Positions 9,602-18,969 of a DNA stretch of 64,000 nt are shown here, piece after piece. Where the stretch lies: assembly GCF_004103735.1 (NCBI RefSeq), contig NZ_CP035281.1, forward strand, positions 2,666,001 through 2,730,000. Direction: 5' to 3'. Source of the stretch: Aminipila luticellarii (GTDB lineage Bacteria > Bacillota > Clostridia > Peptostreptococcales > Anaerovoracaceae). Within the stretch, counting starts at the first letter, position 1. Each line of letters opens with the position of its first letter. Position numbers and translations under genes: made by a program. The notes under the pieces were generated by a model. It saw only the letters and a program-made list of their open reading frames with translations. It did no database searches and was not told where the DNA came from.

Positions 9602-11578
9602 TCAAAGTGTTATATAACTTACAATCTTCATGCTCTTATCTACAGGTTCAAGATGGTATATATGATTATAATGATTTGTTTTTGCCTTTCCGTTTTCAGT
9701 TACGGTGATCTCTTCATATACCCATAAATAGAAATTTCCGTCGTTTTGCCTTATCTCTCCTATTTTCAGGACATCAAAGCTTTCAGTTACCTTTCCTGCT
9801 TTTGAAAAATCCTTTGTACTCTTATAGGCAGCTGATCCTTCTTTAAGGAACTGAAAAACTGCTTGATCTTTCTTGTTTACATAGTCGATCCATGCTGAAT
9901 TGAACTGAATAATCGTTTTTACGATTTCCTGATCATAGCAGACCGAATTTCCATCCTTATCCTGATACCAAATATTATTTTCAATTCCCTTGGAATTATT
10001 TATATTTTTATCGCCATAATCCTTATTTTCTACATAAGAAAGGCTGTCGTCTGCCCCTACCCATTTCAAATTCGTGCTGGTACCAGCCAGCGCTTCTTTG
10101 ATCAAGGCATCTTTATCTGCATTTGGTGCCGTGTCAGTCTGTGCCGCGGCATTTACTTTCTGGGCCTCTTTAGCTTTCTCTTTTTCCGTCTGGTCTTCTG
10201 CTTTTTCCTGCTTCTCATCGCTCTTTAAACGATCCACCCAGTTCACGGCAACACCCAGCTTATCATTTATAAATGCTGCTGCACTGCTTTCCGGCAGGAA
10301 GCATTTTATTCCAAGTATTGTAATTTCAAAGATCAGTAAGGCTATGATAATGCCTAAAAGGACAGCTATGGGAGAAATCTTTTTCCCCGCCTCTTCATCG
10401 ACAAACTCCGTTAGAGGGCTCTCCATTCCATCCCAAGGAAGTATGACAGGCTTTTCTGTCTCCTCCTCTTGAAATACTGATTCAATCTCCTGAGCCGCCG
10501 CATCCTTTGTTCCCTCGTCTTTTGTCTTTTCTTCTGTCTCTGTTGTTTTCATTGTTGAAACGAGTTTTTGAGAGTTCTCTTCCTTTGAATAGCTTGAGCC
10601 TTGTCCGGATGCTTCTTCCGGAGCTTCTTTGATTTCTTCTTCTTTTTCCAGCAGGTTGGTGCCGGCAGCTGCCGCAGTACCATTTTCTTCTTGCCCTACG
10701 GGTGCCTTCTCGGCGAGGGTATTGTTCGTATCAACCGGAAAAGGATCCAAATTTATTGGAATATTTAAGTCCAGCTTTTCTATATTGGACGGCATTTTAA
10801 GCGGTTCGTGATAAACCGAATCCGGCATCTTCTTTAAACGGTCATATTCTTTGTCCAATAATTTTTGAAACTCTTCATTCTTTTTGCTAAATGTATAAAA
10901 TTTATCGATTTGTTCTTCTGCGGGCGTATGTAGACTTTCACTGCTGCCGATCTTTGGTTTGAACAGTTCCTGCTCTAAATCAGTGCCTTCTGTAATCTCC
11001 GGTTCCTTTTGCTTGGGCTGTTCAGAACCGCCCCTGCGAAAAATAAGCGTTTCTTTATTGTCCTTATTTTCTTTGTTTAGAGCTTCTTCTTCCCGCATCT
11101 GCCTGTCAAATAGTTCGAAGATATCCGGTTTTGTCTCTAATTTAGCCGCCGGTTCGATCTCCTTCTGCATATCCGTTTGAGCTGTTTTCGTTTTTTGTTC
11201 TTCCGGGTCGGATATCGGATCGAATTTCAACAATTCACGTTTCTTCCAATCCACCCGTATGTCTTCGGTTTTTTTATGTTCTTCGCCCGGTGCCGGAAAA
11301 CCTTCTAAATTCCAATGAGGTCTGCCTTGCCTGTCCGTCTTTTTTTCGTTTATATCCTGCCACGTCTGCGCTATAGTCTTTCGGGGAGCCCCAATATTTT
11401 CTGCCTGTCCAATGGGTTTTTCTATGGTAGAATCGGGTACTTCGTGGTTATATACTACTTCTTCCATCGGTTCCGCCATATTATTCATGTTTTCATGTCT
11501 TTCTATTACCTGCGCACCACAATAGCTGCAGAATCTATCTCCATCCAGTAAGGTTTTTCCGCATTTTCTACAAAACAT
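9602..11578 (-). CDS. Zinc-ribbon, single-span membrane protein with extracellular C-terminal domain
   Basis: A 658-residue protein in three parts. The N-terminus is a four-cysteine zinc ribbon (C3, C6, C17, C20). Residues about 30-395 are a charged, low-complexity Glu/Lys-rich region. One hydrophobic span lies near 400-426 (SPIAVLLGIIIALLIFEI). The last 130-150 residues form a compact domain with a pattern like NTF2-fold or TcaA C-terminal domains (IQFNSAWIDYVNKKD, VYEEITV, NHYNHIYHLEP). That layout suggests a cytoplasmic zinc ribbon coupled to an outside sensor or wall-interacting domain, but this is inference. It follows a small membrane protein by 23 bp on the same strand, so the pair is probably an operon. 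Confidence 0.65.
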   Translation of the reverse strand: MFCRKCGKTLLDGDRFCSYCGAQVIERHENMNNMAEPMEEVVYNHEVPDSTIEKPIGQAENIGAPRKTIAQTWQDINEKKTDRQGRPHWNLEGFPAPGEEHKKTEDIRVDWKKRELLKFDPISDPEEQKTKTAQTDMQKEIEPAAKLETKPDIFELFDRQMREEEALNKENKDNKETLIFRRGGSEQPKQKEPEITEGTDLEQELFKPKIGSSESLHTPAEEQIDKFYTFSKKNEEFQKLLDKEYDRLKKMPDSVYHEPLKMPSNIEKLDLNIPINLDPFPVDTNNTLAEKAPVGQEENGTAAAAGTNLLEKEEEIKEAPEEASGQGSSYSKEENSQKLVSTMKTTETEEKTKDEGTKDAAAQEIESVFQEEETEKPVILPWDGMESPLTEFVDEEAGKKISPIAVLLGIIIALLIFEITILGIKCFLPESSAAAFINDKLGVAVNWVDRLKSDEKQEKAEDQTEKEKAKEAQKVNAAAQTDTAPNADKDALIKEALAGTSTNLKWVGADDSLSYVENKDYGDKNINNSKGIENNIWYQDKDGNSVCYDQEIVKTIIQFNSAWIDYVNKKDQAVFQFLKEGSAAYKSTKDFSKAGKVTESFDVLKIGEIRQNDGNFYLWVYEEITVTENGKAKTNHYNHIYHLEPVDKSMKIVSYITL

Positions 11579-11601
11579 TGATTTCCTCCCAGTCTATTTT
11601 T

Positions 11602-12081
11602 CTAAAACTGTATTTGCTCACGCAGCGTTTCTTCTGCATAAATTTTCCCTGTTTTTCCGATATTATATCCCGGTTTCATAATGGTCCGTTCGTCTTTATC
11701 CCTTTTATCAAAAACTATTTTAGGGGCTTCATTCGGTGCCTCCGTATGTATCGCTTCTGATGTGCATTCTTCAGGCAATGCTACTTCCTGTTCGGTGATG
11801 CTTTCTTCCATGTCTGCTGCTTCAAATTCTTTTTTTGAAGCTTCGGGCAGACTTTCAGGCAGGTTTTGCTTGATCTCTTCTAAGGTCTTATCAATGTGCT
11901 CCAGAGCCTTCACTTGTGTATTCACTCTCCAATACCACAGCCTTACACCTCTAAAAGCCAAAAATATCAGACTTATCAACACTAAAAGTATGAGCGCGAT
12001 TATGATAACTGCGCCTATTGCCTCCACTTGAAGGTTGTTTTCAATATATTGAATGGTTGATACCACATAATCGGTAATCAT
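11602..12081 (-). CDS. Small membrane protein of unknown function, operon partner of the zinc-ribbon protein
   Basis: 159 residues with one N-terminal membrane span (about 20-43, [20 protein letters not shown]), a short Arg/Trp-rich juxtamembrane segment, a predicted helical region (VKALEHIDKTLEEIKQNL) and an acidic tail. I recognise no family. The ATG at 12079-12081 has GGAAGGTG upstream. A good promoter lies 44 bp before it, and the next gene begins 23 bp after its stop, so it is the first gene of a two-gene transcript. A scaffold or coiled-coil partner role is possible but unsupported. Confidence 0.6.
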   Translation of the reverse strand: MITDYVVSTIQYIENNLQVEAIGAVIIIALILLVLISLIFLAFRGVRLWYWRVNTQVKALEHIDKTLEEIKQNLPESLPEASKKEFEAADMEESITEQEVALPEECTSEAIHTEAPNEAPKIVFDKRDKDERTIMKPGYNIGKTGKIYAEETLREQIQF

Positions 12082-12124
12082 TTCAAATACACCTTCCTAA
12101 AGAATACAGAATATACCTTTTTAT

Positions 12125-12153
12125 ATTATACAATAAATTTATAACAATAGCAA
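12125..12153 (-). promoter_or_regulatory. Sigma-A type promoter for the membrane-protein operon
   Basis: On the minus strand TTGCTA, a 17-bp spacer, then TATAAT at 12130-12125; it points at the gene starting at 12081. Confidence 0.6.
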
Positions 12154-12201
12154 TTCCCAGAACGACTAAAAACAACAGAATTATCACAAAAAACAGCAAA
12201 A

Positions 12202-12222
12202 AGAGCGGGTTTTTCCCGCTCT
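12202..12222. terminator. Hairpin in the 12.1-12.5 kb intergenic region
   Basis: Arms AGAGCGGG and CCCGCTCT with a T5 loop. It lies upstream of both divergent genes. The role is unclear; it could be an old terminator. Nothing else recognisable was found between 12223 and 12480. Confidence 0.4.
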
Positions 12223-12480
12223 GTATTTAGAAGAGAGATCAGGTCTTGATATAATCTAATCCCTCTTTAGTGATTATTGTGTACATAAATTCTTTGAATA
12301 TGTTAGGCAAAAAGAGGAATTATAAGAATGAATGGTTGTCTCTTGCATAAGCTTATTATAGCCAATTTATTTTAAAAAAAGCTTAGTATTACGCAAACAA
12401 GTTTCATTAAGGACGCAAATTAGTCCAAAATATATTCCATAATATTGAAGATGTTCAATATTATGTTTTCAAAAATGGTT

Positions 12481-12486
12481 TATAAT
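12481..12486 (+). promoter_or_regulatory. -10 element of the radical SAM gene
   Basis: TATAAT at 12481-12486. It overlaps the first in-frame ATG (12485), which argues that translation starts at the downstream GTG. No convincing -35 at normal spacing was seen. Confidence 0.5.
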
Positions 12487-12538
12487 GGCTGCTTGTGATA
12501 AAATAAATCAAATTATAAAATTGTTAGGAGGACTTGGT

Positions 12539-13873
12539 GTGAGTACAGTAAAAGAAAAGGTTGAAGCTTTTGGTATTAAAAGAATTTTGGAATACTTAGA
12601 CTCTAATCCTGAAGAAAATCTGCCTAAGGTTTTTAACTGGTTAAAAAAGCTTGATTCTGACAACTTTTATGCCGGAGCTTTTAAGCGAGGAGAGCGCGCG
12701 ATAAATGATCCTAATGATGTATGGCATAAATTTTTAATTAACTTATTTACGGATATTGATAAAGGCGTTCGCCGAACGATCTTTGAAAATTTCCTGGTTC
12801 ATTCTGTTCTGGTTGGCGGCAAAATTCGGAGAAAGCTTGAAGATCAATACGACTGTAATATTCCGTGGACTTTGCTGATGGACCCGACCTCTGCATGTAA
12901 TCTGCACTGCAAAGGGTGTTGGGCTACCGAATACGGGAATAATTTATCTTTATCTTATGAGCAGCTGGATGACATTATACGTCAGGGAAAAGAGCTGGGC
13001 ATGTATATGTATATCTATACGGGAGGAGAGCCTCTTGTCCGCAAGGAAGATATTATTCGTTTGTGTGAAAAGCACAACGATTGTGTTTTTCTGTCTTTTA
13101 CCAATGCGACTCTTATAGATGAAGCTTTCGCAAACGAAATGCTGCGGGTAAAAAACTTCGTTCCGGCAATCAGCGTTGAAGGCTTCGAAGAGGAAACCGA
13201 TATGCGCCGAGGAAAAGGAACCTATCAAAAAGTGGTAGAGGCTATGGCGCTGTTAAAAGAAAAAAAGCTGCCTTTCGGCTTTTCTACCTGCTACCACAGA
13301 CAAAATGCAGAAATCATCGGCAGTGAGAAATATTTTGACGATATGATAGAAAAGGGCTGCAAATTCGGATGGCTGTTCACTTATGTACCGGTTGGTGCAA
13401 CTGCCTTACCAGAGCTGCTGGCTACAGCAGAGCAAAGAGAATTCCTATATCATCAGATACGAGAATTTCGCAAAACAAAACCGATCTTCACAATGGATTT
13501 CTGGAATGACGGCGAATATGTAGGCGGATGTATTGCCGGCGGAAGACGTTATCTGCACATCAACGCCAACGGAGATGTTGATCCGTGTGCGTTCATCCAT
13601 TATTCCAATTCAAATATTAAAGATACATCCTTGCTGGAAGCATTGCAATCTCCACTTTTCATGGAATATCGACACCATCAGCCTTTTAATGAAAATCTTC
13701 TTCGCGTTTGTCCTTTAATGGATAATCCCGGAGCACTTTCTGAGATGGTGCACAATTCCGGTGCTAAATCAACTGATTTGGAAACCCCTGAAGATGTGGA
13801 TGCTCTAACCGACAAATGCAAGGCTTGTGCGGAAGAATGGCATCCTGTTGCAGACAAACTATGGAACAAATAA
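12539..13873 (+). CDS. Radical SAM protein with SPASM-like C-terminus
   Basis: 444 residues. The iron-sulfur/SAM motif is CNLHCKGC (C120, C124, C127), followed by the SAM-binding GGEP within YTGGEPLVRKED. Later cysteines in GGCIAGG, DVDPCAFIH, RVCPLMDN and CKAC resemble a SPASM or twitch domain holding extra clusters, as in peptide-modifying or dehydrogenase enzymes. The substrate is unknown and no small precursor peptide is visible next door. I start at GTG 12539 because AGGAGG sits seven bases upstream and because the upstream ATG overlaps the -10 element. It appears monocistronic, with a terminator 50 bp past the stop. Confidence 0.8.
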   Translation: MSTVKEKVEAFGIKRILEYLDSNPEENLPKVFNWLKKLDSDNFYAGAFKRGERAINDPNDVWHKFLINLFTDIDKGVRRTIFENFLVHSVLVGGKIRRKLEDQYDCNIPWTLLMDPTSACNLHCKGCWATEYGNNLSLSYEQLDDIIRQGKELGMYMYIYTGGEPLVRKEDIIRLCEKHNDCVFLSFTNATLIDEAFANEMLRVKNFVPAISVEGFEEETDMRRGKGTYQKVVEAMALLKEKKLPFGFSTCYHRQNAEIIGSEKYFDDMIEKGCKFGWLFTYVPVGATALPELLATAEQREFLYHQIREFRKTKPIFTMDFWNDGEYVGGCIAGGRRYLHINANGDVDPCAFIHYSNSNIKDTSLLEALQSPLFMEYRHHQPFNENLLRVCPLMDNPGALSEMVHNSGAKSTDLETPEDVDALTDKCKACAEEWHPVADKLWNK

Positions 13874-13925
13874 GTAAAATGAAAGACCGAATGAAAATTT
13901 GTACATCATATTTGCAATTCCCACG

Positions 13926-13953
13926 AAAGCTGCCTAATTCTGGCAGCTTTTTA
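13926..13953 (+). terminator. Terminator after the radical SAM gene
   Basis: Arms AAAGCTGCC and GGCAGCTTT with a 7-base loop, followed by a T-rich tract. Confidence 0.8.
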
Positions 13954-13973
13954 TTACTTTTTCAAAAAAAATA

Positions 13974-14002
13974 TTGACACGTCCTCTTTAAAATGCTATA
14001 GT
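13974..14002 (+). promoter_or_regulatory. Strong promoter for the tRNA-Lys pair
   Basis: TTGACA at 13974-13979, a 17-bp spacer and TATAGT at 13997-14002, 30 bp before the first tRNA. Confidence 0.85.
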
Positions 14003-14032
14003 ATAGGACGTGCCAATTATTCATACAAATGT

Positions 14033-14108
14033 GCATCGTTAGCTCAGTTGGTAGAGCACCTGACTCTTAATCAGGGTGTCCGGGGTTCGAGACCCCGACG
14101 GTGTACCA
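14033..14108 (+). tRNA. tRNA-Lys (anticodon CTT), copy 1
   Basis: A 76-nt cloverleaf. The acceptor arms GCATCGT and ACGGTGT pair with two G-U pairs; the anticodon stem-loop is CCTGA-CTCTTAA-TCAGG, giving anticodon CTT; the T arm is CGGGG-TTCGAGA-CCCCG. CCA is encoded. Confidence 0.96.
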
Positions 14109-14190
14109 ATGCATAAAAAACGTTATGTAGGACAAACTCTTATATAATGTTTTATAATATATCGACGTGCAAATCAGAGCACGCCAATGC

Positions 14191-14266
14191 GCATCGTTAG
14201 CTCAGTTGGTAGAGCACCTGACTCTTAATCAGGGTGTCCGGGGTTCGAGACCCCGACGGTGTACCA
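14191..14266 (+). tRNA. tRNA-Lys (anticodon CTT), copy 2
   Basis: Identical in sequence to the copy 82 bp upstream, including the encoded CCA. No separate promoter is obvious, so both are probably cut from one transcript that ends at the following hairpin. Confidence 0.96.
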
Positions 14267-14269
14267 AAC

Positions 14270-14306
14270 AAAAATCCTTTGAATTCAACAGATTCAAAGG
14301 ATTTTT
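14270..14306. terminator. Terminator after the tRNA pair (also faces apbE)
   Basis: Perfect arms AAATCCTTTGAAT and ATTCAAAGGATTT with a 7-base loop and a T-run. It lies between two convergent transcription units and probably serves both. Confidence 0.85.
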
Positions 14307-14347
14307 ATTTTATTTCTTGCTTTTTAATTTCTGATAACGCCGTTGAT

Positions 14348-15394
14348 TCAGTTCACCAGTTTATACGTCTCATCCGTAATCTTAAACGCATTCCGAATCC
14401 CCGGCGTTATATGCACTTCATTTTTGTCTGTCACAAATATGGCATCTACATCTTTTTGTGCTTCTATGAATTGCATCCCCTTTTCGAGACCAAGGGTAAA
14501 CGCTTTTGCCAGTGCATCTGCCTCCATGGAGCTTTTGCAGATAACAGTGACGCTCACAAGTCCATTCTGAACCGGATAACCGGTCTGCGTATCCAGAATA
14601 TGATGATAGATCTGTCCGTCTTCTTTAAAATACCTCTGATAAATTCCCGACGTAACAACCGCTCTGTCTGAAACACTTAACAGGGCGAAAGAATTGCCTG
14701 TCGGCTGAAATGGCGTCTGGATTCCAACCTTCCAATCGGTTCCATCCGGCTTCGATCCCATCAGGACCAGATTTCCTCCCAAATCCACAATTGCATGCTG
14801 AACGCCCTCGCTTTTTAAGATCTCAGCAATTGCATCGCCGGCGTAGCCTTTTGCTATACCGCCTAAATCAAGAGCCATTCCCTTCTCTTCTAAAAAAACA
14901 CTTTTATCCTTGTCGTTCGTAGCAATCTTTCCATAGCCTATCCGCTTTACTGTGGACTGAATGTCTGTTTCTGCCGGAACTTTTGGATTGGGTTTATTGA
15001 TTCCCCAAAGCCTGACCAAAGGCCCCACAGTAATATCAAATTTTCCGGAGCTCTTTTCACTGTATTTCTTGCCTGCACAAATCACGTTGTACGTTTCCTC
15101 TGAAACCCTGACCGGCTTGATTCCGGCCTTCCGATTAATTTCAGAAACTTCACTTTCCGACAAATCCACACTCATCTTTTTCTCAATATCCTCAAGCTTT
15201 TGAAAACATTCCTCGAATATTCCTTTATCCGCTGTTCCATAAAGGGTAATACGGCAAATAGTATCCAACGCAAATTTTGTCTCTGTTACCGGCTCTGCCG
15301 CAGAATGCTTCATGATGCCATACATTAAAAGCAGGAGCAAAACAAATATCAATACTATTATCACTATTTTATTTTTTAAAGAATTTATTCGCAC
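14348..15394 (-). CDS. apbE: FAD:protein FMN transferase (ApbE family)
   Basis: Transfers FMN from FAD onto a Thr/Ser of target proteins such as Rnf or Nqr subunits. 348 residues with an N-terminal membrane anchor (about 9-27). Family hallmarks are visible: TKFALDTICRITLYG near the start, a GKFDITVGPLVRLWG block, ALDLGGIAKGYAGD, and IVDLGGNLVLMG. The later TSGIYQRYF and HHILDTQTGYP segments match the FAD and metal site of ApbE. The start is GTG at 15394 with AAGGAAGG upstream; an ATG in another frame lies between but does not lead into this protein. No flavoprotein target is adjacent, so the substrate is presumably elsewhere. Confidence 0.9.
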   Translation of the reverse strand: MRINSLKNKIVIIVLIFVLLLLLMYGIMKHSAAEPVTETKFALDTICRITLYGTADKGIFEECFQKLEDIEKKMSVDLSESEVSEINRKAGIKPVRVSEETYNVICAGKKYSEKSSGKFDITVGPLVRLWGINKPNPKVPAETDIQSTVKRIGYGKIATNDKDKSVFLEEKGMALDLGGIAKGYAGDAIAEILKSEGVQHAIVDLGGNLVLMGSKPDGTDWKVGIQTPFQPTGNSFALLSVSDRAVVTSGIYQRYFKEDGQIYHHILDTQTGYPVQNGLVSVTVICKSSMEADALAKAFTLGLEKGMQFIEAQKDVDAIFVTDKNEVHITPGIRNAFKITDETYKLVN

Positions 15395-15636
15395 GGCATA
15401 TGCCTTCCTTTCTACCTTTACATCACATAAATAATAACAGATAAGTTACCATTGTGCATCACACTCTTTCAAATTTTGCTTTCCTCACCCGATAAGATAA
15501 TGCATCCGTAATACACAAGTTAATGATATTGAAACAATAACATGTTATAATTTATATCATGTACTTACATTGTAAAGACAGGAAGTGACTTGTTCCTCCA
15601 TTGAATTCAGCTCATAAATAATAAGGAAGTAAAAAT

Positions 15637-16785
15637 ATGTTAAAAAAATTCGCAGCAATCATTACTGCATTATTGGGATCAAAAGGAATATATAAAAAGT
15701 ATTTAATATTAAACATAATTATCATTGCTATTTTGACAGTCGGCGTTTGTTTTGTATTTAACGATTATTCATGGTATGACACAACCATCGTCCAGATTCA
15801 AAATGTTGCGGCTTCACCAGTCACCGAATCTAATCGAACTAAAAGTAACGAAAAATATTTTCAGCAGTCTATGGTCGGTATCATTATGAATGGAGAATAT
15901 CAGGGGAAGAGGATCTATTTACAAAATAAATCCTCTTCATCAGGGGTTCTGGATGACAAATATAAATCTCAAAATGAAGTTTTTGTTAAGCTGCATTTGG
16001 ACCATAGCAGTAAAAAGCTTACAGGTTCCATTATTGGTTTTAAAAGAGATAAATATATGGCTGTCTTGTTAGCTTTATTTATTCTATTATTGATCAATGT
16101 GACCAAAATGAAAGGATTTTTTACCCTTTTATCCTTATGTATCAATATCGGCGGATTCATATATGCTGTGCATTTGAATTATGCGGGACATAACGTACTG
16201 ATTCTCAGTGAATTTCTCGTGCTTTTTTTTACTTTTATCTCTTTGCTCCTGATCGGCGGGTTCAAAAAGAAAACTTTTGTTGCAATATTGTCTACTTTAA
16301 TCTCTTTATGTTTTACCATGCTGATTTTTAAGCTCGCCATGATATGTACACAAGACATTAATTATACTTATATGGAATACATTACCGGCCAAAACTATAT
16401 GGCGGATTTGTTTATGTCTCAAGTTCTAATCGGCGGATTAGGCGCTATCATGGATGTGGCTATTACAGAAACTTCCGCAATCAACGAATTAGTCGTTGTA
16501 AACAAAGAAATTTCCATAAGGGAATTAATACAGTCGGGACGTGAAGTGGGATTTGACATCATGGGAACCATGATCAACATTCTGCTGTTTACCTACGTAT
16601 GCGGAATCATTCCCATCGTCGTCTTAAAAATGAAAAACTCCATTAAATTAGGTACCATTATACGAATGCAAATGCCCATGGAGCTCTACGGATTTATGAT
16701 TGGAGGTATCGGAATACTCCTGACCATCCCAATTTCTGTATTTGTTTCTATTGTCCTGTTTAAAAAGTTGAGGAGGTCGCTATGA
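15637..16785 (+). CDS. YibE/F-like membrane protein, first of a pair
   Basis: 382 residues with an N-terminal anchor (about 24-42), an extracytoplasmic segment of roughly 100 residues, and six to seven membrane spans. Motifs such as GGLGAIMDVAITETSAINEL and GREVGFDIMGTMINILLF are characteristic of YibE/F proteins, whose function is not established. ATG at 15637 has AAGGAAG upstream. Its last four bases overlap the next gene (ATGA), so the two are translationally coupled and probably form a complex. Confidence 0.8.
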   Translation: MLKKFAAIITALLGSKGIYKKYLILNIIIIAILTVGVCFVFNDYSWYDTTIVQIQNVAASPVTESNRTKSNEKYFQQSMVGIIMNGEYQGKRIYLQNKSSSSGVLDDKYKSQNEVFVKLHLDHSSKKLTGSIIGFKRDKYMAVLLALFILLLINVTKMKGFFTLLSLCINIGGFIYAVHLNYAGHNVLILSEFLVLFFTFISLLLIGGFKKKTFVAILSTLISLCFTMLIFKLAMICTQDINYTYMEYITGQNYMADLFMSQVLIGGLGAIMDVAITETSAINELVVVNKEISIRELIQSGREVGFDIMGTMINILLFTYVCGIIPIVVLKMKNSIKLGTIIRMQMPMELYGFMIGGIGILLTIPISVFVSIVLFKKLRRSL

Positions 16786-17576
16786 TAAAGATATTGGCAG
16801 TCATTTTTATTTTACTATTATATCTGATCGGCAGAGGTCGGGGAATTATTACCTTTAAGTCCCTTTGCCTCAATGTTGCCGTGCTCTGCAGTTTAATCCT
16901 TTTTATATCGTGGGGCTGGAATCCAGTTCTCGTCACATTTCCCTGCTGTTTGATCATTTGCTATATCACTTTATTTTACCAGAATGGGAGAAATGCTAAA
17001 ACCTTGGCGTCCTTTAGTGCCGTTATCCTCGTTCTAATCCTTTTATTTGCTTTATCTTATTATATAGGATATGTATGCCATCTGGGAGGAATCAATGAAA
17101 TCCTGAGAAATGAGGACGAAATAGCCATGCTTTCGCCCGACATTGACATCAGTATGGTGCAAATAGCGGTCTCGGTGATTATTACGGGATTGATCGGTGC
17201 CGAAATGGATGCATCTATTTCCGTATCCTCTGCAGTTTACGAAGTATATATAAATAACAGGGAACTGAATTTAAGTGAATTGTTTAAATCCGGCCTTCAT
17301 ATTGGCAGTGACATTCTGGGGGCAACAATGAACACCTTATATTTTGCATGTCTGGGCGAATCCTTGACCCTGTTCATTTTATTTAAAAATTATCATTATT
17401 CCTTTTTTGAGGTGATTAATTCAAAAGCCTTCTGTCAGGAATTCGTCATTATTCTCTTCAGCTGTTTGGCCTGTGTTCTGGTCGTTCCATTAACTGCTGC
17501 CAGTATTTCCTATATATTAAAAAATTTAAACCAGTTTGAAAAATACCTGCTGGATGAAGAGCTGTTTTCTGTTTAA
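16782..17576 (+). CDS. YibE/F-like membrane protein, second of a pair
   Basis: 264 residues and seven or so hydrophobic segments. It repeats the signature of its upstream partner (GLIGAEMDASISVSSAVYEV and KSGLHIGSDILGATMNTLYFA), so the two are distant paralogues, with this one lacking the N-terminal extracytoplasmic domain. The start overlaps the preceding stop by 4 bp, with GAGGAGG just upstream. Function unknown; a heteromeric membrane complex is the natural inference. It is convergent with the YoaK-like gene 45 bp away. Confidence 0.8.
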   Translation: MIKILAVIFILLLYLIGRGRGIITFKSLCLNVAVLCSLILFISWGWNPVLVTFPCCLIICYITLFYQNGRNAKTLASFSAVILVLILLFALSYYIGYVCHLGGINEILRNEDEIAMLSPDIDISMVQIAVSVIITGLIGAEMDASISVSSAVYEVYINNRELNLSELFKSGLHIGSDILGATMNTLYFACLGESLTLFILFKNYHYSFFEVINSKAFCQEFVIILFSCLACVLVVPLTAASISYILKNLNQFEKYLLDEELFSV

Positions 17577-17621
17577 ACGGCTTCCCATGCACTGCAAGTC
17601 CATTGCCGGTTTCACGCCTGG

Positions 17622-18293
17622 TTATTCTTCTGGCTTTTTAATCATCAGTAAAAAGGCGACCGCTAATCCAATACAGGAAAAGACCACTGATTTCATTTCA
17701 AAAATATTTGTCAGATAACAGCCTATGATCGCTCCTGCAATAAAAAAGCATATAATCAAAATATACTGCAAAGAAATCATAAGTTCTTCTCTACTTTTCA
17801 GGCTTCTAGATAGATAAAAATGCTCACTTGCACTCCTCAAATTTCCCGTGCACATGGTTGAGGCAAAAGCCTTTCCTTTAAACTTCTTAAAGCTTTGTGC
17901 CTGAAGTGCGCAGACAAAGGATACTAAAACAATGGCTATGGTGTTATATCTGCCCTGGGGTAAAAAGCCTACGCCTATTAAGACTGTCAGCTCTATGGCG
18001 ATACCGATCTGCCTCCAGTGCAAGGCATAGTTCAGCCGATATTTATTCCGAATGAATTCGGTTAAAGTAATTCCTATAAAATAAGTTAGAATCGGTATTA
18101 AATAATGAAGTGCCCGCAGCAGGTCTCCCTGTGCCAGCTGAATGGCTAATAGGACCATATTTCCTGTCTGTGCATTTGCGAACACCTGTCCTCTGCAAAC
18201 ATAAGTATAAGCATCCAGATATCCGCCCACAACGGCCAGCAACGCTCCGACTAAAAAGGATTCCGACATTTGTTCTTCTTTATTCCATAACAT
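17622..18293 (-). CDS. YoaK/DUF1275 family membrane protein
   Basis: 223 residues, about six membrane spans. The N-terminal GGYLDAYTYVCRGQVFANAQTGN and later TMCTGNLR motifs are typical of the YoaK family (DUF1275), whose function is unknown. AGGAGG lies upstream of the ATG at 18293, within the gap following the Lrp/AsnC regulator stop. Only 12 bp separate the two genes and both are on the minus strand, so the regulator and this protein are probably co-transcribed. Confidence 0.85.
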   Translation of the reverse strand: MLWNKEEQMSESFLVGALLAVVGGYLDAYTYVCRGQVFANAQTGNMVLLAIQLAQGDLLRALHYLIPILTYFIGITLTEFIRNKYRLNYALHWRQIGIAIELTVLIGVGFLPQGRYNTIAIVLVSFVCALQAQSFKKFKGKAFASTMCTGNLRSASEHFYLSRSLKSREELMISLQYILIICFFIAGAIIGCYLTNIFEMKSVVFSCIGLAVAFLLMIKKPEE

Positions 18294-18305
18294 GTTTTGA
18301 CCTCC

Positions 18306-18737
18306 TTACCCTTTGATATTTTTATGTTTAAAGTAACTTTTCAACAGCACGGAGGTCTGCGATATTCCATAATCTTTTATATGCCCAAGCAGACTTTCCA
18401 GCTGCTCGGAGTTTTCCACCGCCACACGCAAAAGGGAATTATGCACTCCTATGATATGATGGTGCTCAATAATGGCATCTGTCTCCTCACAAAATTGGCA
18501 GAATAAATCATACTTTTTAGGATATACATCCACATGCACATAAGCGGAAATTCCCTTGCCCATTTTGGACAGATCCAGTTCGGCAGCATATCCTGTAATG
18601 ATTCCCGCACCCTCCAGTCTTCGGATTCTTTCTGAAACAGCGGGAGAAGTAAGCCCTACCTTTTCCCCAATTTCCTTGATGGTGCTCCTGCCATTTTTCT
18701 GCAAAATATTTATAATATTTATGTCTGTATTATCCAC
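18306..18737 (-). CDS. Lrp/AsnC family transcriptional regulator
   Basis: 143 residues. The N-terminal winged helix (INILQKNGRSTIKEIGEKVG, then SERIRRLE) and a C-terminal RAM/AsnC ligand domain (VHVDVYPKKYD, HHIIGVHNSLLRV) fit the family, which senses amino acids. Its promoter region faces the divergent agmatinase-type gene across a 232-bp gap, and it heads the YoaK-like gene. Control of one or both neighbours is a reasonable inference. Identification is firm; the ligand is unknown. Confidence 0.92.
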   Translation of the reverse strand: MDNTDINIINILQKNGRSTIKEIGEKVGLTSPAVSERIRRLEGAGIITGYAAELDLSKMGKGISAYVHVDVYPKKYDLFCQFCEETDAIIEHHHIIGVHNSLLRVAVENSEQLESLLGHIKDYGISQTSVLLKSYFKHKNIKG

Positions 18738-18969
18738 GATCTTCCTCCCATATTTTTATCTGCTTTAATGTCTTTGCTTTGTTAGGTTTTATCGCTTAAC
18801 GCTTTACTTTATTAAGCGTTTTTATTATAACAAATTGCTTTCAGTATGTACACGTCTTTATTACAGCGTTATACTTGTTACTAGCATAATAGAAAAACAA
18901 CAAGTTAGTTTTTATTATACAACTTTTCCAAGCAAATTAGGGTATGATTTTAAGACAGGAGGTCATAAA

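Noticed and set aside
12485-12538. ATG 12485 as start of the radical SAM gene.
   Set aside because: It overlaps the TATAAT -10 element and has no ribosome site; the GTG at 12539 has AGGAGG at ideal spacing.
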